A stretch of DNA of 64,000 nucleotides from CBDCXF01 sp965223755 (GCA_965223755.1 CBDCXF010000002.1:806001-870000), one strand, 5' to 3'; counted from the stretch's first letter, positions 49,012 through 58,560 are shown. The notes: generated from the sequence alone by a model not told the origin. A program made the numbers and translations.

Positions 49012-51216
49012 TTATCCTGAGCTTGCCGTTGCCGCAGCTACGCTCTCGCCGTAAAGGAGTTCGTAGCTGGACTTGAATTGGACGATGCGGCGGACGTAGG
49101 TCTTGGTCTCCTCGAACGGCAGTTCTTCAATAAAAGAGTCCAACTCCAGACGGTCGCCAGCTTGCGTCACCCACTTCCGTAGGCGATAGGGACCGGAGTT
49201 ATAGCCGGCAAGGGAGAGTTCCAGATGGCCGTCAAACATATCCATAACCCGCCGAAAATATGTCGTTCCCAAACGTACGTTGTAGTCGGGGTCATAGAGG
49301 TTGTTGAGGGAATAGCGCAGGCCGAGTTTGCGTGCTTGTTCGCGCCCGGTTGCCGGCATCACTTGCATTAGCCCGCGCGCGCCAGCGCGGCTCTTAGCGC
49401 GAATGTCGAAGGCGCTTTCCTGACGGATCATCGCCCACACCAATTCGGGTTCAAGGCCGGCGCGCACCGCTTGGCGTCGCACCGTCTGTTCGTGCTCTCC
49501 AGGGTAGTAGAGAAGGTGGGCCGAGCGCGGGGCCAGGGACTCTTGGCTGGTACCGAGTACTTTGTGCGCACGCCAGATGTATTGAATGCTGGTGCGACGG
49601 TCACCCTTGCCGGCAAGCAGCTTGGCCATCAAAGTCCTCGCCTGATCGGAACTGAGTGCTTCATCGACGCGCGTCAGTTCCCGCTCCGCCAACTCCGGCA
49701 ATCCGGCCCGTTCGAACCAGGCAGCGGTTGCAAGGTTCGCCGACAGTGCCTCTCGCTCAAGGGCAAATCGACGCCCCAAGCTCACCGGTGGGCTGGCGAG
49801 ACGCTCGCGGGCTCTCCGGCTGTAATAGTGGTCGACGGGGGCCGCCGCCAAGTCCGTCCACAGCTCCACCGCACGGGCGCGGTTTCCGAGCTTTTCGTGA
49901 GCCTTGCCGGACCAGTACGTAGCACGATCGGACTGACGACCTTGGGGGTAGATGTCGAGCAGTTGGCGCCAAATTCCCAGAGCCTGCGTCCAATTGCGCT
50001 TTTGATAGGCCTGCCAACCCCGGTTCCATAGCCAGCGTTCGGCTGTACGATCGTCAGGATCAACTTGCGCCAAACTGAGCGCCAAGCTGACGACATCCGC
50101 TTCTGAGTCATCATCGGTGAGGTCGGCCACCTTGCGCCGCAGAGCCCGCGCCTGCTCATCTGTGTCGCGGGCGGATGCCGCGATCCAGTCGAGTTGGTGT
50201 CGCCCGCGCTGGCGCATCTGTGCGCGTTCAGCCGATCCAAGGTTGGTGCGCCCGCGCCGCACTTTTGCGGCGTCGAGCGCCGCCTCTGCCTTGGCCCACG
50301 CAATGTCCAAGCGCTCTCGTTCGCTGTTCCCGATCACGGCAGCAACCGCGTTCCACGCTTCGGCTCCACGCCGATCCATGGTCAGGGCCCGCGAACGGGC
50401 CACACTCCACTGCGCTGACCTGTGGGCGTCTGGAACTTCTTCCAGGCTTGCCAGAGCGCCGGCAGGAATGCCTGCGTCCAGCAAGTTTTCGGCTCGTCGC
50501 AGCAGTTGGTCGGCGCCGAAGTACAGACGCCACGGGATTTCCCCATCGGCCTGGCGCAGAGCTTCGACCACTTGATTCAGCGAAGCTTGCACCGGCGAAC
50601 GCTCCAACATCGCGACCGCGACCTGACGTCGAAGGCGAACATCGGGCTGATTCTGGGCGAGCTTCCACGCCGCGTCTTCTACTGTCGGCGGCACTGGTTC
50701 CACACCATCGAACGCTTGATATTGCGCCCAAAAGCTTTGCGGTGCGTTCTCGGCCAAGTAGAGCAGGTACTGCTCTCGCAGCTCGCGATCGACCCAATCC
50801 GGACGGTGCGCCATCTCCTCCTCGACACTCCCGTCCAGTTGCTGCCCAAGACGGGCTTCCGTAAGGACCACGAAGCGCCAGTTTTCCAAGTCAGAATTTG
50901 GCCCCTCCGCACCGGACAGCGTCGAAATCGCCCGGCTTGCCTCGCCGCAACGAGCCCAGACAAACCCCTGCCAAAGAGCCCCCATCCGCTCTCCTGCGTT
51001 TTGGATGCCTTGCTCGTCGCATTGGATGGCGGCGCTTCTCGCTGCCGCGTCAAACGCTTGAGAGCCCGCGGTACGGCCGTCATCTGACCGGTCGGCAGCG
51101 ATCTCGGGGGTCACGTCGTCCGCGAGGGGACTCCGGGGCGTCGCTATCAATGCAACGCCGGCAACAAGAGCACTGGCGTAGAGGAATCGGCGTGAGGATC
51201 GCACTCTGGGAGTCAT
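49012..51216 (-). CDS. slt: Soluble lytic murein transglycosylase
   Basis: A 734-residue periplasmic enzyme that cleaves peptidoglycan between MurNAc and GlcNAc, forming 1,6-anhydro ends. The signal peptide (RRFLYASALVAGVALIA) is followed by a long alpha-helical superhelix (~60-560) of Slt70/TPR type (LWNRGWQAYQKRNWTQALGI, RATYWSGKAHEKLGNRARAV). The SLT catalytic domain has Glu600 in MIRQESAFDIRAKSRAGARG, then LMQVMPATG and LSLAGYNSGPYRLRKW. The length is typical of Slt70-type enzymes. It is monocistronic: the tRNA lies downstream and a divergent lipoprotein gene upstream. Symbol by family, not strict orthology. Confidence 0.93.
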   Translation of the reverse strand: MTPRVRSSRRFLYASALVAGVALIATPRSPLADDVTPEIAADRSDDGRTAGSQAFDAAARSAAIQCDEQGIQNAGERMGALWQGFVWARCGEASRAISTLSGAEGPNSDLENWRFVVLTEARLGQQLDGSVEEEMAHRPDWVDRELREQYLLYLAENAPQSFWAQYQAFDGVEPVPPTVEDAAWKLAQNQPDVRLRRQVAVAMLERSPVQASLNQVVEALRQADGEIPWRLYFGADQLLRRAENLLDAGIPAGALASLEEVPDAHRSAQWSVARSRALTMDRRGAEAWNAVAAVIGNSERERLDIAWAKAEAALDAAKVRRGRTNLGSAERAQMRQRGRHQLDWIAASARDTDEQARALRRKVADLTDDDSEADVVSLALSLAQVDPDDRTAERWLWNRGWQAYQKRNWTQALGIWRQLLDIYPQGRQSDRATYWSGKAHEKLGNRARAVELWTDLAAAPVDHYYSRRARERLASPPVSLGRRFALEREALSANLATAAWFERAGLPELAERELTRVDEALSSDQARTLMAKLLAGKGDRRTSIQYIWRAHKVLGTSQESLAPRSAHLLYYPGEHEQTVRRQAVRAGLEPELVWAMIRQESAFDIRAKSRAGARGLMQVMPATGREQARKLGLRYSLNNLYDPDYNVRLGTTYFRRVMDMFDGHLELSLAGYNSGPYRLRKWVTQAGDRLELDSFIEELPFEETKTYVRRIVQFKSSYELLYGESVAAATASSG

Positions 51217-51367
51217 ACTCTGGGGCTGATGTTGTTTGTCTTGTTTCAGTTGGCCCTAAATGTTAGCGTCTTTGTCCCTTGTACGGACCTTCAGGCGCAC
51301 CCGGACCGGTAGCAACTCACCTGAAGTAACGCGTCAAGCAAAGATGGAACCAATCGGAGGTAGAGAC

Positions 51368-52120
51368 ATGCGCTGGACTCATGGTAGAGCCATCTGGGCT
51401 CTGTGCCTGGCACTTTTCATCACACCAATCGCTTGCTCAACCGAGGAAGGCGATAGCGGCCCGGATCTGAGCATTTTGGCCACCGGCCTGAATGAAGCAC
51501 GGGGCACGATGGAAGCGAAGCAAGCCGAACTGGCTGCTGTCGTCGACGAAATTGCGCAGGCAGGTGACGACGTCACCGAAGAGGCCATGGCCGAGCTGGA
51601 GGCCCGGCGCGACACCCTCAAAGCCGAATACGACCAAGCAGTCGATTCCGTCGGTGAACAGGCGGCGAACCTCATCAATCAAGCCCAGTTGGTCGAAGGC
51701 GAGGAGCCACAGGGAGATGTGCGCGAAGCCATCCTTGCCAAGCAAGATGTCGACCTGGCCTACGCGCAGGAGTACGTCGATCAAGGCGGCGAATACGCCC
51801 GAGCGATCAATATCCTGGAGCAATCGATCTTCCCACTGCTCGACAACCCCAAGCTGAACGCGGCTCTTGAAGATTACAAAGCCAAGCAGTACATGGACGA
51901 AGAGCGCTTCAGTCAGATCCGCAACGGCATGTCCCCCGAAGAGGTCAGGGCGATTCTGGGAACGGTCAACGCCCGCAACCGTAAGGAATATCCGGACCGC
52001 AATGTCGAAGCTTGGTTCTACCGCAAGGAAGACGGGATTGCCGGTGTCTACTTCGAGCAACGAGGGGACAACCAACGCGTCTATCGGACCGATTTCAACG
52101 TCCAGACTGCAGCCGAATAG
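51368..52120 (+). CDS. Coiled-coil lipoprotein with C-terminal BamE/SmpA-like domain
   Basis: ATG 51368 has GGAGG seven bases upstream and a lipoprotein signal (AIWALCLALFITPIAC, Cys23), so the in-frame starts further upstream are rejected. The product is 250 residues. Residues ~35-115 are charged heptad-like helices (GTMEAKQAELAAVVDEIA, AELEARRDTLKAEYDQAV). The end (~185-245) reads FSQIRNGMSPEEVRAILG then AWFYRKEDGIAGVYFEQRGD, which fits the small BamE/SmpA fold known from the outer-membrane assembly machinery. Inference: an envelope lipoprotein, possibly linked to BAM or to peptidoglycan. It precedes rpsU by 122 bases. Confidence 0.82.
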   Translation: MRWTHGRAIWALCLALFITPIACSTEEGDSGPDLSILATGLNEARGTMEAKQAELAAVVDEIAQAGDDVTEEAMAELEARRDTLKAEYDQAVDSVGEQAANLINQAQLVEGEEPQGDVREAILAKQDVDLAYAQEYVDQGGEYARAINILEQSIFPLLDNPKLNAALEDYKAKQYMDEERFSQIRNGMSPEEVRAILGTVNARNRKEYPDRNVEAWFYRKEDGIAGVYFEQRGDNQRVYRTDFNVQTAAE

Positions 52121-52142
52121 ATCATTAAAGCCTGCGGTCGAT

Positions 52143-52172
52143 TTGACAGCGTAGGCTTGAGTTCAAGAAAAT
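52143..52172 (+). promoter_or_regulatory. Possible promoter for rpsU
   Basis: A perfect TTGACA at 52143-52148 is followed after 18 bases by GAAAAT (52167-52172), a 4/6 match to the -10 box. The predicted start at ~52180 coincides with the base of the hairpin at 52179-52208. Confidence 0.4.
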
Positions 52173-52178
52173 ATAGCT

Positions 52179-52208
52179 GCCCCGCTTGGTCTGTCGATCA
52201 AGCGGGGC
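52179..52208 (+). promoter_or_regulatory. Hairpin in the 5' leader of rpsU
   Basis: A perfect 10-bp stem GCCCCGCTTG / CAAGCGGGGC with a 10-base loop, 35 bases before the rpsU ATG. No T-run on either strand, so it is not a standard terminator. It may be a 5'-terminal stabilising hairpin or a regulator site. Confidence 0.5.
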
Positions 52209-52242
52209 AAATTGTCCTGTAAAGAGAGGTGATGTCCTAAAT

Positions 52243-52452
52243 ATGCCCACGGTTCAAGTTCGTGATGACGAGAGCTTCGAGTCCGCGCTGCGCCGCTTCA
52301 AGCGCAAGTGCGAGAAAGCGGGAATTCTGACCGAGCTCAAAAAGCGTCAGCACTACGAAAAGCCCAGCATTCAGCGCAAGCGCAAGAAGATTCAAGCGCG
52401 CAAGAAGACGCTGCGACGCATGGCCGAAGAACGGCGTCTCGGTCTGCGCTAG
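52243..52452 (+). CDS. rpsU: 30S ribosomal protein S21
   Basis: 69 residues from ATG 52243 (AGAGAGGTG upstream). Seen: MPTVQVRDDESFESALRRFK, KCEKAGILTELKKRQHYEKP, then a strongly basic tail (QRKRKKIQARKK). This is the classic S21 sequence, a small-subunit protein needed for base-pairing with the Shine-Dalgarno. It heads the rpsU-mutS2-dnaG-rpoD run and is followed by a terminator, so downstream genes may depend on read-through or other promoters. Confidence 0.97.
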   Translation: MPTVQVRDDESFESALRRFKRKCEKAGILTELKKRQHYEKPSIQRKRKKIQARKKTLRRMAEERRLGLR

Positions 52453-52490
52453 ACGCCGATATCGATCCAACCCGAGTTCAACTCGAGTGA

Positions 52491-52516
52491 GGCGGCCGAG
52501 TTCGGTCGCCTTTTTT
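52491..52516 (+). terminator. Terminator after rpsU
   Basis: GGCGGCCGA pairs with TCGGTCGCC (one G-T pair), then TTTTTT. It lies 38 bases after the rpsU stop, between S21 and mutS2, as in other macromolecular synthesis operons where an attenuator follows rpsU. Confidence 0.88.
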
Positions 52517-52551
52517 ATTTCTCCCAATTGGCAAGCACCCAGCACGAGATC

Positions 52552-54990
52552 ATGACCGGCACTAGCGATCCGTGGGCCGTTGATTCGGTCGCCGCCATGA
52601 ATTTGTCCGCGGCAACGCGGCATGCTCTCGAGTGTGATCGCGTCCTGAAGATCATCTCGGCCGATGCAGCAAGTGACTTGGGGCGCTCTTGGGTCCTCGG
52701 GCTCGTTCCCACGGCGGAGCCCGCCCTCATCGAGGAACGGCAAAGAGATACGGCCGCCGTCACAGCAGCTCTAAACGAGCACGGCAAACTGGTCCCCAGT
52801 GGTCTTGAGCTAGTCGATGTTGTAGATAGCCTCAAGCAATCCGGCTTGGAAATCGAGACCGAACCAACTCGGCGTCTCGCCAGCGGGGTGGTTGCTGCAG
52901 AAGACGCTCTGCGGGCTCTCAAGGTCAGCAGTCCGGATGCCAAGGTCTGCGATCGAGATTCGCAACCAGCGTTGGCCGATTGGGCCAAGTTCACACTGCA
53001 AGCACTCGACGAACAAGGAATGGTGCGCGATGACGCCAGCCCCAAACTGCTTCGTTTGACGCAAACCGGCCGCCGCCAACGGCAGCGCTTGCGGGCAACC
53101 TTGGATGGCTACCTCAAGGAACACCCGACCGCGGTCGCTCAGGACACCATATCGGTGCGCGACGGCAGGATGACCGTATTACTCCGCTCCAACAACTCAG
53201 AAGGGTTAACCGGACTTCGCCACGGTTCTTCGGGAACAGGACAAAGCACCTATTTCGAGCCTCTAGAGGTGGTCGATTCCAACAACGAACTGCGCCAAAC
53301 CAACAGCGACATTGAACGCGAAAAACAGCGCATCCTCAACGAAATACTCGACTTCATTGCCGCCCATCGCCAAGACTTTCTGGACCATTTGTTCTGGTTG
53401 GGGCGGGTTGACGGCCTGCAGGCCGTGGCCTCGTGGGGAGCGCTTGCAGAGAGCAAGAACGCCGCGAATTCATCTCTTTTTGCGCTCAAAGGCTTTCGCC
53501 ATCCTCTCTTGGATGAGCGTTTCGAGAAAACCCGAGAACGACTCTTCGAAAAATCGCATCGAGGATCGGTACAGCCGCTCGACGCCAGTTTCGATGAGTC
53601 GGTTCGCCTCCTGATGCTGACCGGGCCCAACGCCGGTGGCAAGACGGTGGCCGTCAAAACCGCGGGACTCGCGGTATTTCTAAACCAGTGTGGCCTGCCG
53701 CTACCCGTCGATGAAGCCCGTATGCCGCTGTTCGATCATCTCGTTGCGGTGGTCGGCGACGAGCAGGATCTGATGGCGGATCGCTCGACGTTCTCAGCTC
53801 GCCTCCTTCGTTTGCACAAGATTTGGGAACGGGCAGGAGACCACAGCCTCGTCATCCTCGATGAGCTGGGTAGTGGTACCGACCCCGAAGAAGGAGGCGC
53901 GATGGCCGTCGCCTTGCTCGAGGAGTTGCTGCGGAGGGGATCACTGACGCTTGCGACGACCCATCTCGTTTCTCTGGCTTCGTTTGCGGTTGAGAATGAA
54001 CGCGGTCAGGTCGCAGCGATGGAGTTCGATGGAGAATCCGGCCAGCCTACGTTCAGATTGCTGCTCGGTATGCCGGGCGAAAGCCACGCCCTTGATCTTG
54101 CCCGCCGCCTCAACCTCGACAACAAATGGATCGCCCGGAGTGAAGATCTCCTTGGCGAAGAGCGTGTTTCCCTGGCGCGGCTGCTGGGCGATCTCGAGCG
54201 CGAGCGCCAACAACTCGAACAGGCTTCGATGGAGCAGCGACAGCTCAATCGGCAGCTTGAGTCCGAAAAGAGTCAATTACAGAGTCTGCAAGAAGAGCTG
54301 CGGCAGAAGGATGAGCGCCGTGAGATCGGACTGCGCCAGCAACAGGACGCCTTTGAGCGCAAGGCATTACGCAAAATCGATCGCCATCTCGACGAGCTGC
54401 GCGCCCAAGTTGAAAGCCAAGCGGTCAAAAACCAGGCCGTCAAAAGCCAAGCCAAGGGTCACAAGCTCGCTCCAACCAAAAGAGGCGAGATCTTGGCAGC
54501 CGCGACTCAAAATCGACCCAAGATCAAGCGTTCCAAACCAACGGCACCATTGGCTGTCGGCGACGCGGTCCGGCATCGCCTGCTGGGATGGACCGGAGAA
54601 GTGCTCTCAGTTCAAGGCAAGAAGGTGCAGGTATCGGCAAGCGGCAAGCGCATCTGGGTCGGTGTCAGTGACCTGGAGCCTCACCTCCAGGTCGACAAAA
54701 AGGCTTCGAAAACAACCACTAAGACACCACGCCTCGACGAGTTCAATGAAGAACTTCACCTGCGCGGCTTGACCGTGGACGATGCGCTCGATCAGCTCGA
54801 AAACTTTGTCGCCGACGCCAGCGCCAACGGGGCTTCCACGGTGCGCATCATTCACGGCCACGGCACCGGTAGGCTGCGTTCAGCAGTGCGTCAGGCGATG
54901 TCGCGGCATCCGTTGGTTGCCGACTCTCGTCCGGGCGGCAACCACGAAGGCGGCAATGGCGCTACCATCGTCACTTTGGTGTCGGACTGA
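52552..54990 (+). CDS. mutS2: MutS2-type ATPase/endonuclease with Smr domain
   Basis: About 812 residues from ATG 52552; TTG 52528 and ATG 52597 are alternative starts and none has a strong ribosome site. MutS2 binds branched DNA or stalled ribosomes and is not a mismatch-repair MutS. Domains: helical core (~20-320), ABC-type ATPase with Walker A GPNAGGKT (~358-365), signature region DRSTFSARLLRL, Walker B VILDELGSGTDPEEGG. A long Gln/Arg/Glu coiled coil (~530-625) follows, then a KOW-like strand region (VGDAVRHRLLGWTGEVLSVQ), and the C-terminal Smr nuclease domain (ELHLRGLTVDDALDQL, RIIHGHGTGRLR). It lies between rpsU and dnaG. Confidence 0.94.
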   Translation: MTGTSDPWAVDSVAAMNLSAATRHALECDRVLKIISADAASDLGRSWVLGLVPTAEPALIEERQRDTAAVTAALNEHGKLVPSGLELVDVVDSLKQSGLEIETEPTRRLASGVVAAEDALRALKVSSPDAKVCDRDSQPALADWAKFTLQALDEQGMVRDDASPKLLRLTQTGRRQRQRLRATLDGYLKEHPTAVAQDTISVRDGRMTVLLRSNNSEGLTGLRHGSSGTGQSTYFEPLEVVDSNNELRQTNSDIEREKQRILNEILDFIAAHRQDFLDHLFWLGRVDGLQAVASWGALAESKNAANSSLFALKGFRHPLLDERFEKTRERLFEKSHRGSVQPLDASFDESVRLLMLTGPNAGGKTVAVKTAGLAVFLNQCGLPLPVDEARMPLFDHLVAVVGDEQDLMADRSTFSARLLRLHKIWERAGDHSLVILDELGSGTDPEEGGAMAVALLEELLRRGSLTLATTHLVSLASFAVENERGQVAAMEFDGESGQPTFRLLLGMPGESHALDLARRLNLDNKWIARSEDLLGEERVSLARLLGDLERERQQLEQASMEQRQLNRQLESEKSQLQSLQEELRQKDERREIGLRQQQDAFERKALRKIDRHLDELRAQVESQAVKNQAVKSQAKGHKLAPTKRGEILAAATQNRPKIKRSKPTAPLAVGDAVRHRLLGWTGEVLSVQGKKVQVSASGKRIWVGVSDLEPHLQVDKKASKTTTKTPRLDEFNEELHLRGLTVDDALDQLENFVADASANGASTVRIIHGHGTGRLRSAVRQAMSRHPLVADSRPGGNHEGGNGATIVTLVSD

Positions 54991-55029
54991 GACCATGGCG
55001 ATGCTGAATGGCCCCGTGACTACACCCCA

Positions 55030-56790
55030 ATGACCGCATCGAGTTTTCGCATCACCGACGATCTTGTCGACGCCGTTCGCGATGCGGTGGATGTCGTCGA
55101 TATCGCCCGCGAGCACACCCAACTGCGCCGCGCCGGCCGCCGCTACCAGGGCCTGTGTCCGCTGCACCAGGAAAAGACGCCGTCGTTCTCGGTCGATCCT
55201 GAGCAAGGTCTCTTCTATTGTTTTGGCTGCGGCCGCGGCGGAGACGCGATTCGCCTGCACATGCTGCTCTCGGGCGACGACTTCCCAGCCGCCATCGAGC
55301 GCCTGGCGATGCGTTATGGCATCCCGATGCCGGCCGCAACACCGGCACAGCAGAAAGCGCAAAGTCAAGGCAGGCGCATTGAAGCGGCGCTGAGCAAGGC
55401 TCTCGAGGTGTTCCGTAGCGGCCTTGCCAATGCGCCGGCCATTCGTGACTACCTCGCCAAACGCCAGATCGAAGACGAACTGATCCAACGCTACGAGCTG
55501 GGCTTCGCGCCCGACTCATGGGATCACTTGGTGGTGGAGTTGCGCGGTACCGTGGCCGAGAAAGACCTTCTACAGTCAGGGTTGATCGCCCGCTCTTCAA
55601 AGAGCGGCAAGCTCTACGACCGCTTTCGCAACCGGCTGATCTTTCCCATCCACAACGCCGCCGGCCGACTGGTCGGCTTCGGTGGACGGACCATGGATCC
55701 CAACGAACAGGCCAAGTACGTCAATACTTCCGAGACCCCAGCTTTTCGCAAGCGCAACTTGCTGTACGGACTGAACCACGCCAAACGTTCGATCCGAGAA
55801 CACCAAACAGCGGTTCTGGTGGAGGGCTACTTCGACGTTTTGGGCTCGGTGGCCGCCGGCGTCGACCATGTCGTTGCCGGCATGGGCACCTCACTTACCG
55901 AAGAACAGGCCAAGTTGGCCGCTCGCCACGCCGAAGAGGTGATTCTCGCCTACGACGGTGACGACGCCGGCAAACAAGCCGGGCGCAAGGCCCTTCCAGT
56001 TTTGCTCAATCAAGGGCTTGCCGTGCGCACAGTCGGCCTCGAACAAGGAGATCCGGATTCATTTCGCCTCGATCATGGCGATCAAGCTTGGCAACACCGC
56101 GTCGCCAATGCCGACGACGCGGTGTGGACGGAGATTGCGGTGCTGGCTCCGGAAGGAACCGCCTGGGATCCACCCGCACAAGCGCAAGCGGCCAAGAAGA
56201 TCGAAGCTTTGCTCGCCAATATCCCCGATTCCGTTGCTCAGCAAGGGTACCGTCGGCGCGCCGAAGGTCGCTTGGGGTTGCCCCCCGGGGTTTTGGGCTC
56301 AAGTACGAATTCCTCGCGTCAGAGTTCCAGCCCCACTCCGCAAACCGATGCGACGCCGGTGCCAGACACTGAACTCAAAGTCTTGCACTGGCTCCTTTGT
56401 TCCGGAGAGGCGCCAGCGCTGGAGGACCTCCCCGACGAGGAATCATTTCACCACCCTGAAGCGAGGAATATCTACGCCGAGTATCTACGTTCTTATAAAG
56501 AGACGGGGAGTTCCCCGGGATTCGAGAGGGTCCGGCGCGGCCTGCCCATGGAGGGCGAAACCCTTGATCTACTGGCCCGAACCGTGGTAGAAAGATCGGC
56601 TGCATGCAGCAAAGAGGACGCTCTTGCTGCCCTTAGTCTCATTGAATCGCGCTGGCTTCGGACTCGCCGCTTGGTTTTGCAGGACGCCATCCATCGCGCT
56701 CAGGAGGAAAACAACTCTACGGAACTCGAAAGGCTACTCGCCGAACGAGACCGCCTCATGTCCTCCTTGCACCGCAAGCGCTCGTCTTAG
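55030..56790 (+). CDS. dnaG: DNA primase
   Basis: 586 residues, a normal length. It makes RNA primers for replication. The N-terminal CHC2 zinc finger has Cys43, His46, Cys64 and Cys67 (GLCPLHQEKTPSFSV, LFYCFGCGRGG). The catalytic core shows FPIHNAAGRLVGFGGR, then RNLLYGLNHAKRSI and the Toprim motifs VLVEGYFDVLG and LAYDGDDAGKQAGRKA. A low-complexity Ser/Pro/Thr linker (~425-445) leads to the C-terminal helical domain that contacts DnaB. It starts 39 bases after mutS2 and precedes rpoD. Confidence 0.97.
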   Translation: MTASSFRITDDLVDAVRDAVDVVDIAREHTQLRRAGRRYQGLCPLHQEKTPSFSVDPEQGLFYCFGCGRGGDAIRLHMLLSGDDFPAAIERLAMRYGIPMPAATPAQQKAQSQGRRIEAALSKALEVFRSGLANAPAIRDYLAKRQIEDELIQRYELGFAPDSWDHLVVELRGTVAEKDLLQSGLIARSSKSGKLYDRFRNRLIFPIHNAAGRLVGFGGRTMDPNEQAKYVNTSETPAFRKRNLLYGLNHAKRSIREHQTAVLVEGYFDVLGSVAAGVDHVVAGMGTSLTEEQAKLAARHAEEVILAYDGDDAGKQAGRKALPVLLNQGLAVRTVGLEQGDPDSFRLDHGDQAWQHRVANADDAVWTEIAVLAPEGTAWDPPAQAQAAKKIEALLANIPDSVAQQGYRRRAEGRLGLPPGVLGSSTNSSRQSSSPTPQTDATPVPDTELKVLHWLLCSGEAPALEDLPDEESFHHPEARNIYAEYLRSYKETGSSPGFERVRRGLPMEGETLDLLARTVVERSAACSKEDALAALSLIESRWLRTRRLVLQDAIHRAQEENNSTELERLLAERDRLMSSLHRKRSS

Positions 56791-56856
56791 CAGATGGAAA
56801 TCAAGCTGGTTGTCGTTGGCAGCGTGAAGAATTGAAAGAGTTGTTGAACGAGCCCC

Positions 56857-56864
56857 TAAGGAGG
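56857..56864 (+). promoter_or_regulatory. Ribosome binding site that decides the rpoD start
   Basis: TAAGGAGG at 56857-56864 is one base from ATG 56866, far too close, but exactly seven bases from GTG 56872 in the same frame. The GTG is therefore the likely start. Confidence 0.75.
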
Positions 56865-56871
56865 GATGCTT

Positions 56872-58560
56872 GTGCCGGTAGGAATTATTAAAGCTGTAGA
56901 AGATCGCATTCCGACCGCAAAGGTCGTTGTTGAACTGGGACGTTCTAAGGGTTATCTGCTCTACGACGAGATCTTTGAGTTGTTGCCCGACGACGTCACT
57001 TCGACGGCGAGCGACTTGGAAGCGGTCTACCATCGCCTCGGCGAGCTCAAGATCCTCATCATCGATCGCCCTGAGCGCTATCAAAACCGCGACGACATGG
57101 AAGCCATCGGCGGTTTCGACAAGCGCCCTGCCCAGCCTGGACAGGAGTTCAATGTCGCGTCGCAAGACAAGACCAACGATCCCGTGCGCATGTACTTGCG
57201 CGAAATGGGCACGGTTCCACTTCTGGACCGCGATGGAGAGGTCGAGATCGCCCAGCGCATCGAACAGGGTGAATGGCTCATTTACGAGGCGTTGTGCAGC
57301 AACGACCTGGTTCTCAAGGAGCTGTTGCGTCTGACCGAGATGAAGGACGGTGCTCCTCAGATCCTTGCCGACAGCGAAGAGGCGCTCGACGAAAAAGCCA
57401 CCCAGCGCATCAAGACCAATCGCAAGATCTTTCAGCGCATCGCGGTCAACAACGAGAAGATCGACAAATTGCGCGTTAAGCAGAATCGCTACAAAGAGGG
57501 AGGCGACCGCTACCAGGAGATCGAGCGTGAAATCGACCGCTTGGTGGGCAAAATCGCAACCGACATTCGCACCATCGACTTCTCGCCTGAGACGCGCAAC
57601 CGGTTGGCCGACTTCCTCAAGGATCTCGACCGCCAGTTCTCCGATCTCGAACGCAACATTCGCCGTGCGCGACTGGCGGCTGAGCGCGAGAACAATCCCG
57701 AACTCAAGAAGCTGCACCGTCGCCGTATCAGCAAATACCGCAAGGAGCTCAAGGAGATCGAATCTCGTTTTGCGGCCAACCGTGACGATGTTGCTGAGAC
57801 CATCCGGCGCATTAAGAAGGGTGAGCGCATCTGTGAAGAAGCCAAGGAGGCTTTGATCGTCGCCAACCTCCGCTTGGTGGTGTCCATCGCCAAGAAATAC
57901 ACCAACCGTGGGCTGCAGTTCCTCGACCTCATTCAGGAAGGCAACATCGGCCTCATGAAGGCGGTAGAGAAATTCGAGTACCGGCGTGGTTACAAGTTTT
58001 CCACCTACGCGACTTGGTGGATTCGCCAGGCGATCACTCGCGCCATCGCCGATCAGGCGCGCACTATCCGCATTCCGGTGCACATGATCGAGACCATCAA
58101 CAAGCTCACTCGGACCAGTCGTTCGTTGGTGCAGGAGTTGGGACGCGAGCCCACCGCGGCCGAAATTGGCGAGCGCATGGACTTGCCAGCGTCGAAGGTG
58201 CGCAAGATCATGAAGATCGCGCTGGAACCGATCTCCCTGGAAACGCCCATCGGCGAGGAAGAAGATTCGCACCTCGGTGATTTCATCGAGGATAAGAATG
58301 CCGAAGCTCCTCTCGATTCGGTGGTTCGTCGCAGCCTGAAGGAAAACACCAACGGGGTGCTCAACACCCTCACTCCCCGTGAGGAGTTGGTCCTGCGCAT
58401 GCGCTTTGGCGTCGGCGAAGGATCCGAGCACACCCTGGAAGAAGTGGGCCGGTCGTTCAACGTCACCCGCGAGCGCATTCGGCAGATCGAGTCCAAGGCG
58501 TTGCGCAAACTCAAGGCTCCGGCTCGAGCCAACCAGTTGCGCCCCTTCTTAGACAATTGA
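56872..58560 (+). CDS. rpoD: RNA polymerase primary sigma factor (sigma-70/RpoD)
   Basis: 562 residues from GTG 56872. Region 1.1 (~1-75) is present (AKVVVELGRSKGYLLYDEIF). Region 1.2 reads DPVRMYLREMGTVPLLDRDG. A charged non-conserved region follows (~150-310, rich in Arg/Glu/Lys). Region 2 has GLQFLDLIQEGNIGLMKAVE and the -10-recognising FEYRRGYKFSTYATWWIRQA. Region 3 reads IPVHMIETINKLTRTSR. Region 4, with the -35 helix, is HTLEEVGRSFNVTRERIRQI. The full set of regions marks the housekeeping sigma. It is the last gene of the rpsU-mutS2-dnaG-rpoD cluster. A 565-residue open frame on the opposite strand is a shadow. Confidence 0.97.
   Translation: MPVGIIKAVEDRIPTAKVVVELGRSKGYLLYDEIFELLPDDVTSTASDLEAVYHRLGELKILIIDRPERYQNRDDMEAIGGFDKRPAQPGQEFNVASQDKTNDPVRMYLREMGTVPLLDRDGEVEIAQRIEQGEWLIYEALCSNDLVLKELLRLTEMKDGAPQILADSEEALDEKATQRIKTNRKIFQRIAVNNEKIDKLRVKQNRYKEGGDRYQEIEREIDRLVGKIATDIRTIDFSPETRNRLADFLKDLDRQFSDLERNIRRARLAAERENNPELKKLHRRRISKYRKELKEIESRFAANRDDVAETIRRIKKGERICEEAKEALIVANLRLVVSIAKKYTNRGLQFLDLIQEGNIGLMKAVEKFEYRRGYKFSTYATWWIRQAITRAIADQARTIRIPVHMIETINKLTRTSRSLVQELGREPTAAEIGERMDLPASKVRKIMKIALEPISLETPIGEEEDSHLGDFIEDKNAEAPLDSVVRRSLKENTNGVLNTLTPREELVLRMRFGVGEGSEHTLEEVGRSFNVTRERIRQIESKALRKLKAPARANQLRPFLDN

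Noticed and set aside
56734..58431. 565-residue open frame opposite rpoD
   Set aside because: It lies entirely antisense to a secure rpoD, has no ribosome site and no recognisable domain; long antisense frames are common in GC-rich genes with biased codons.
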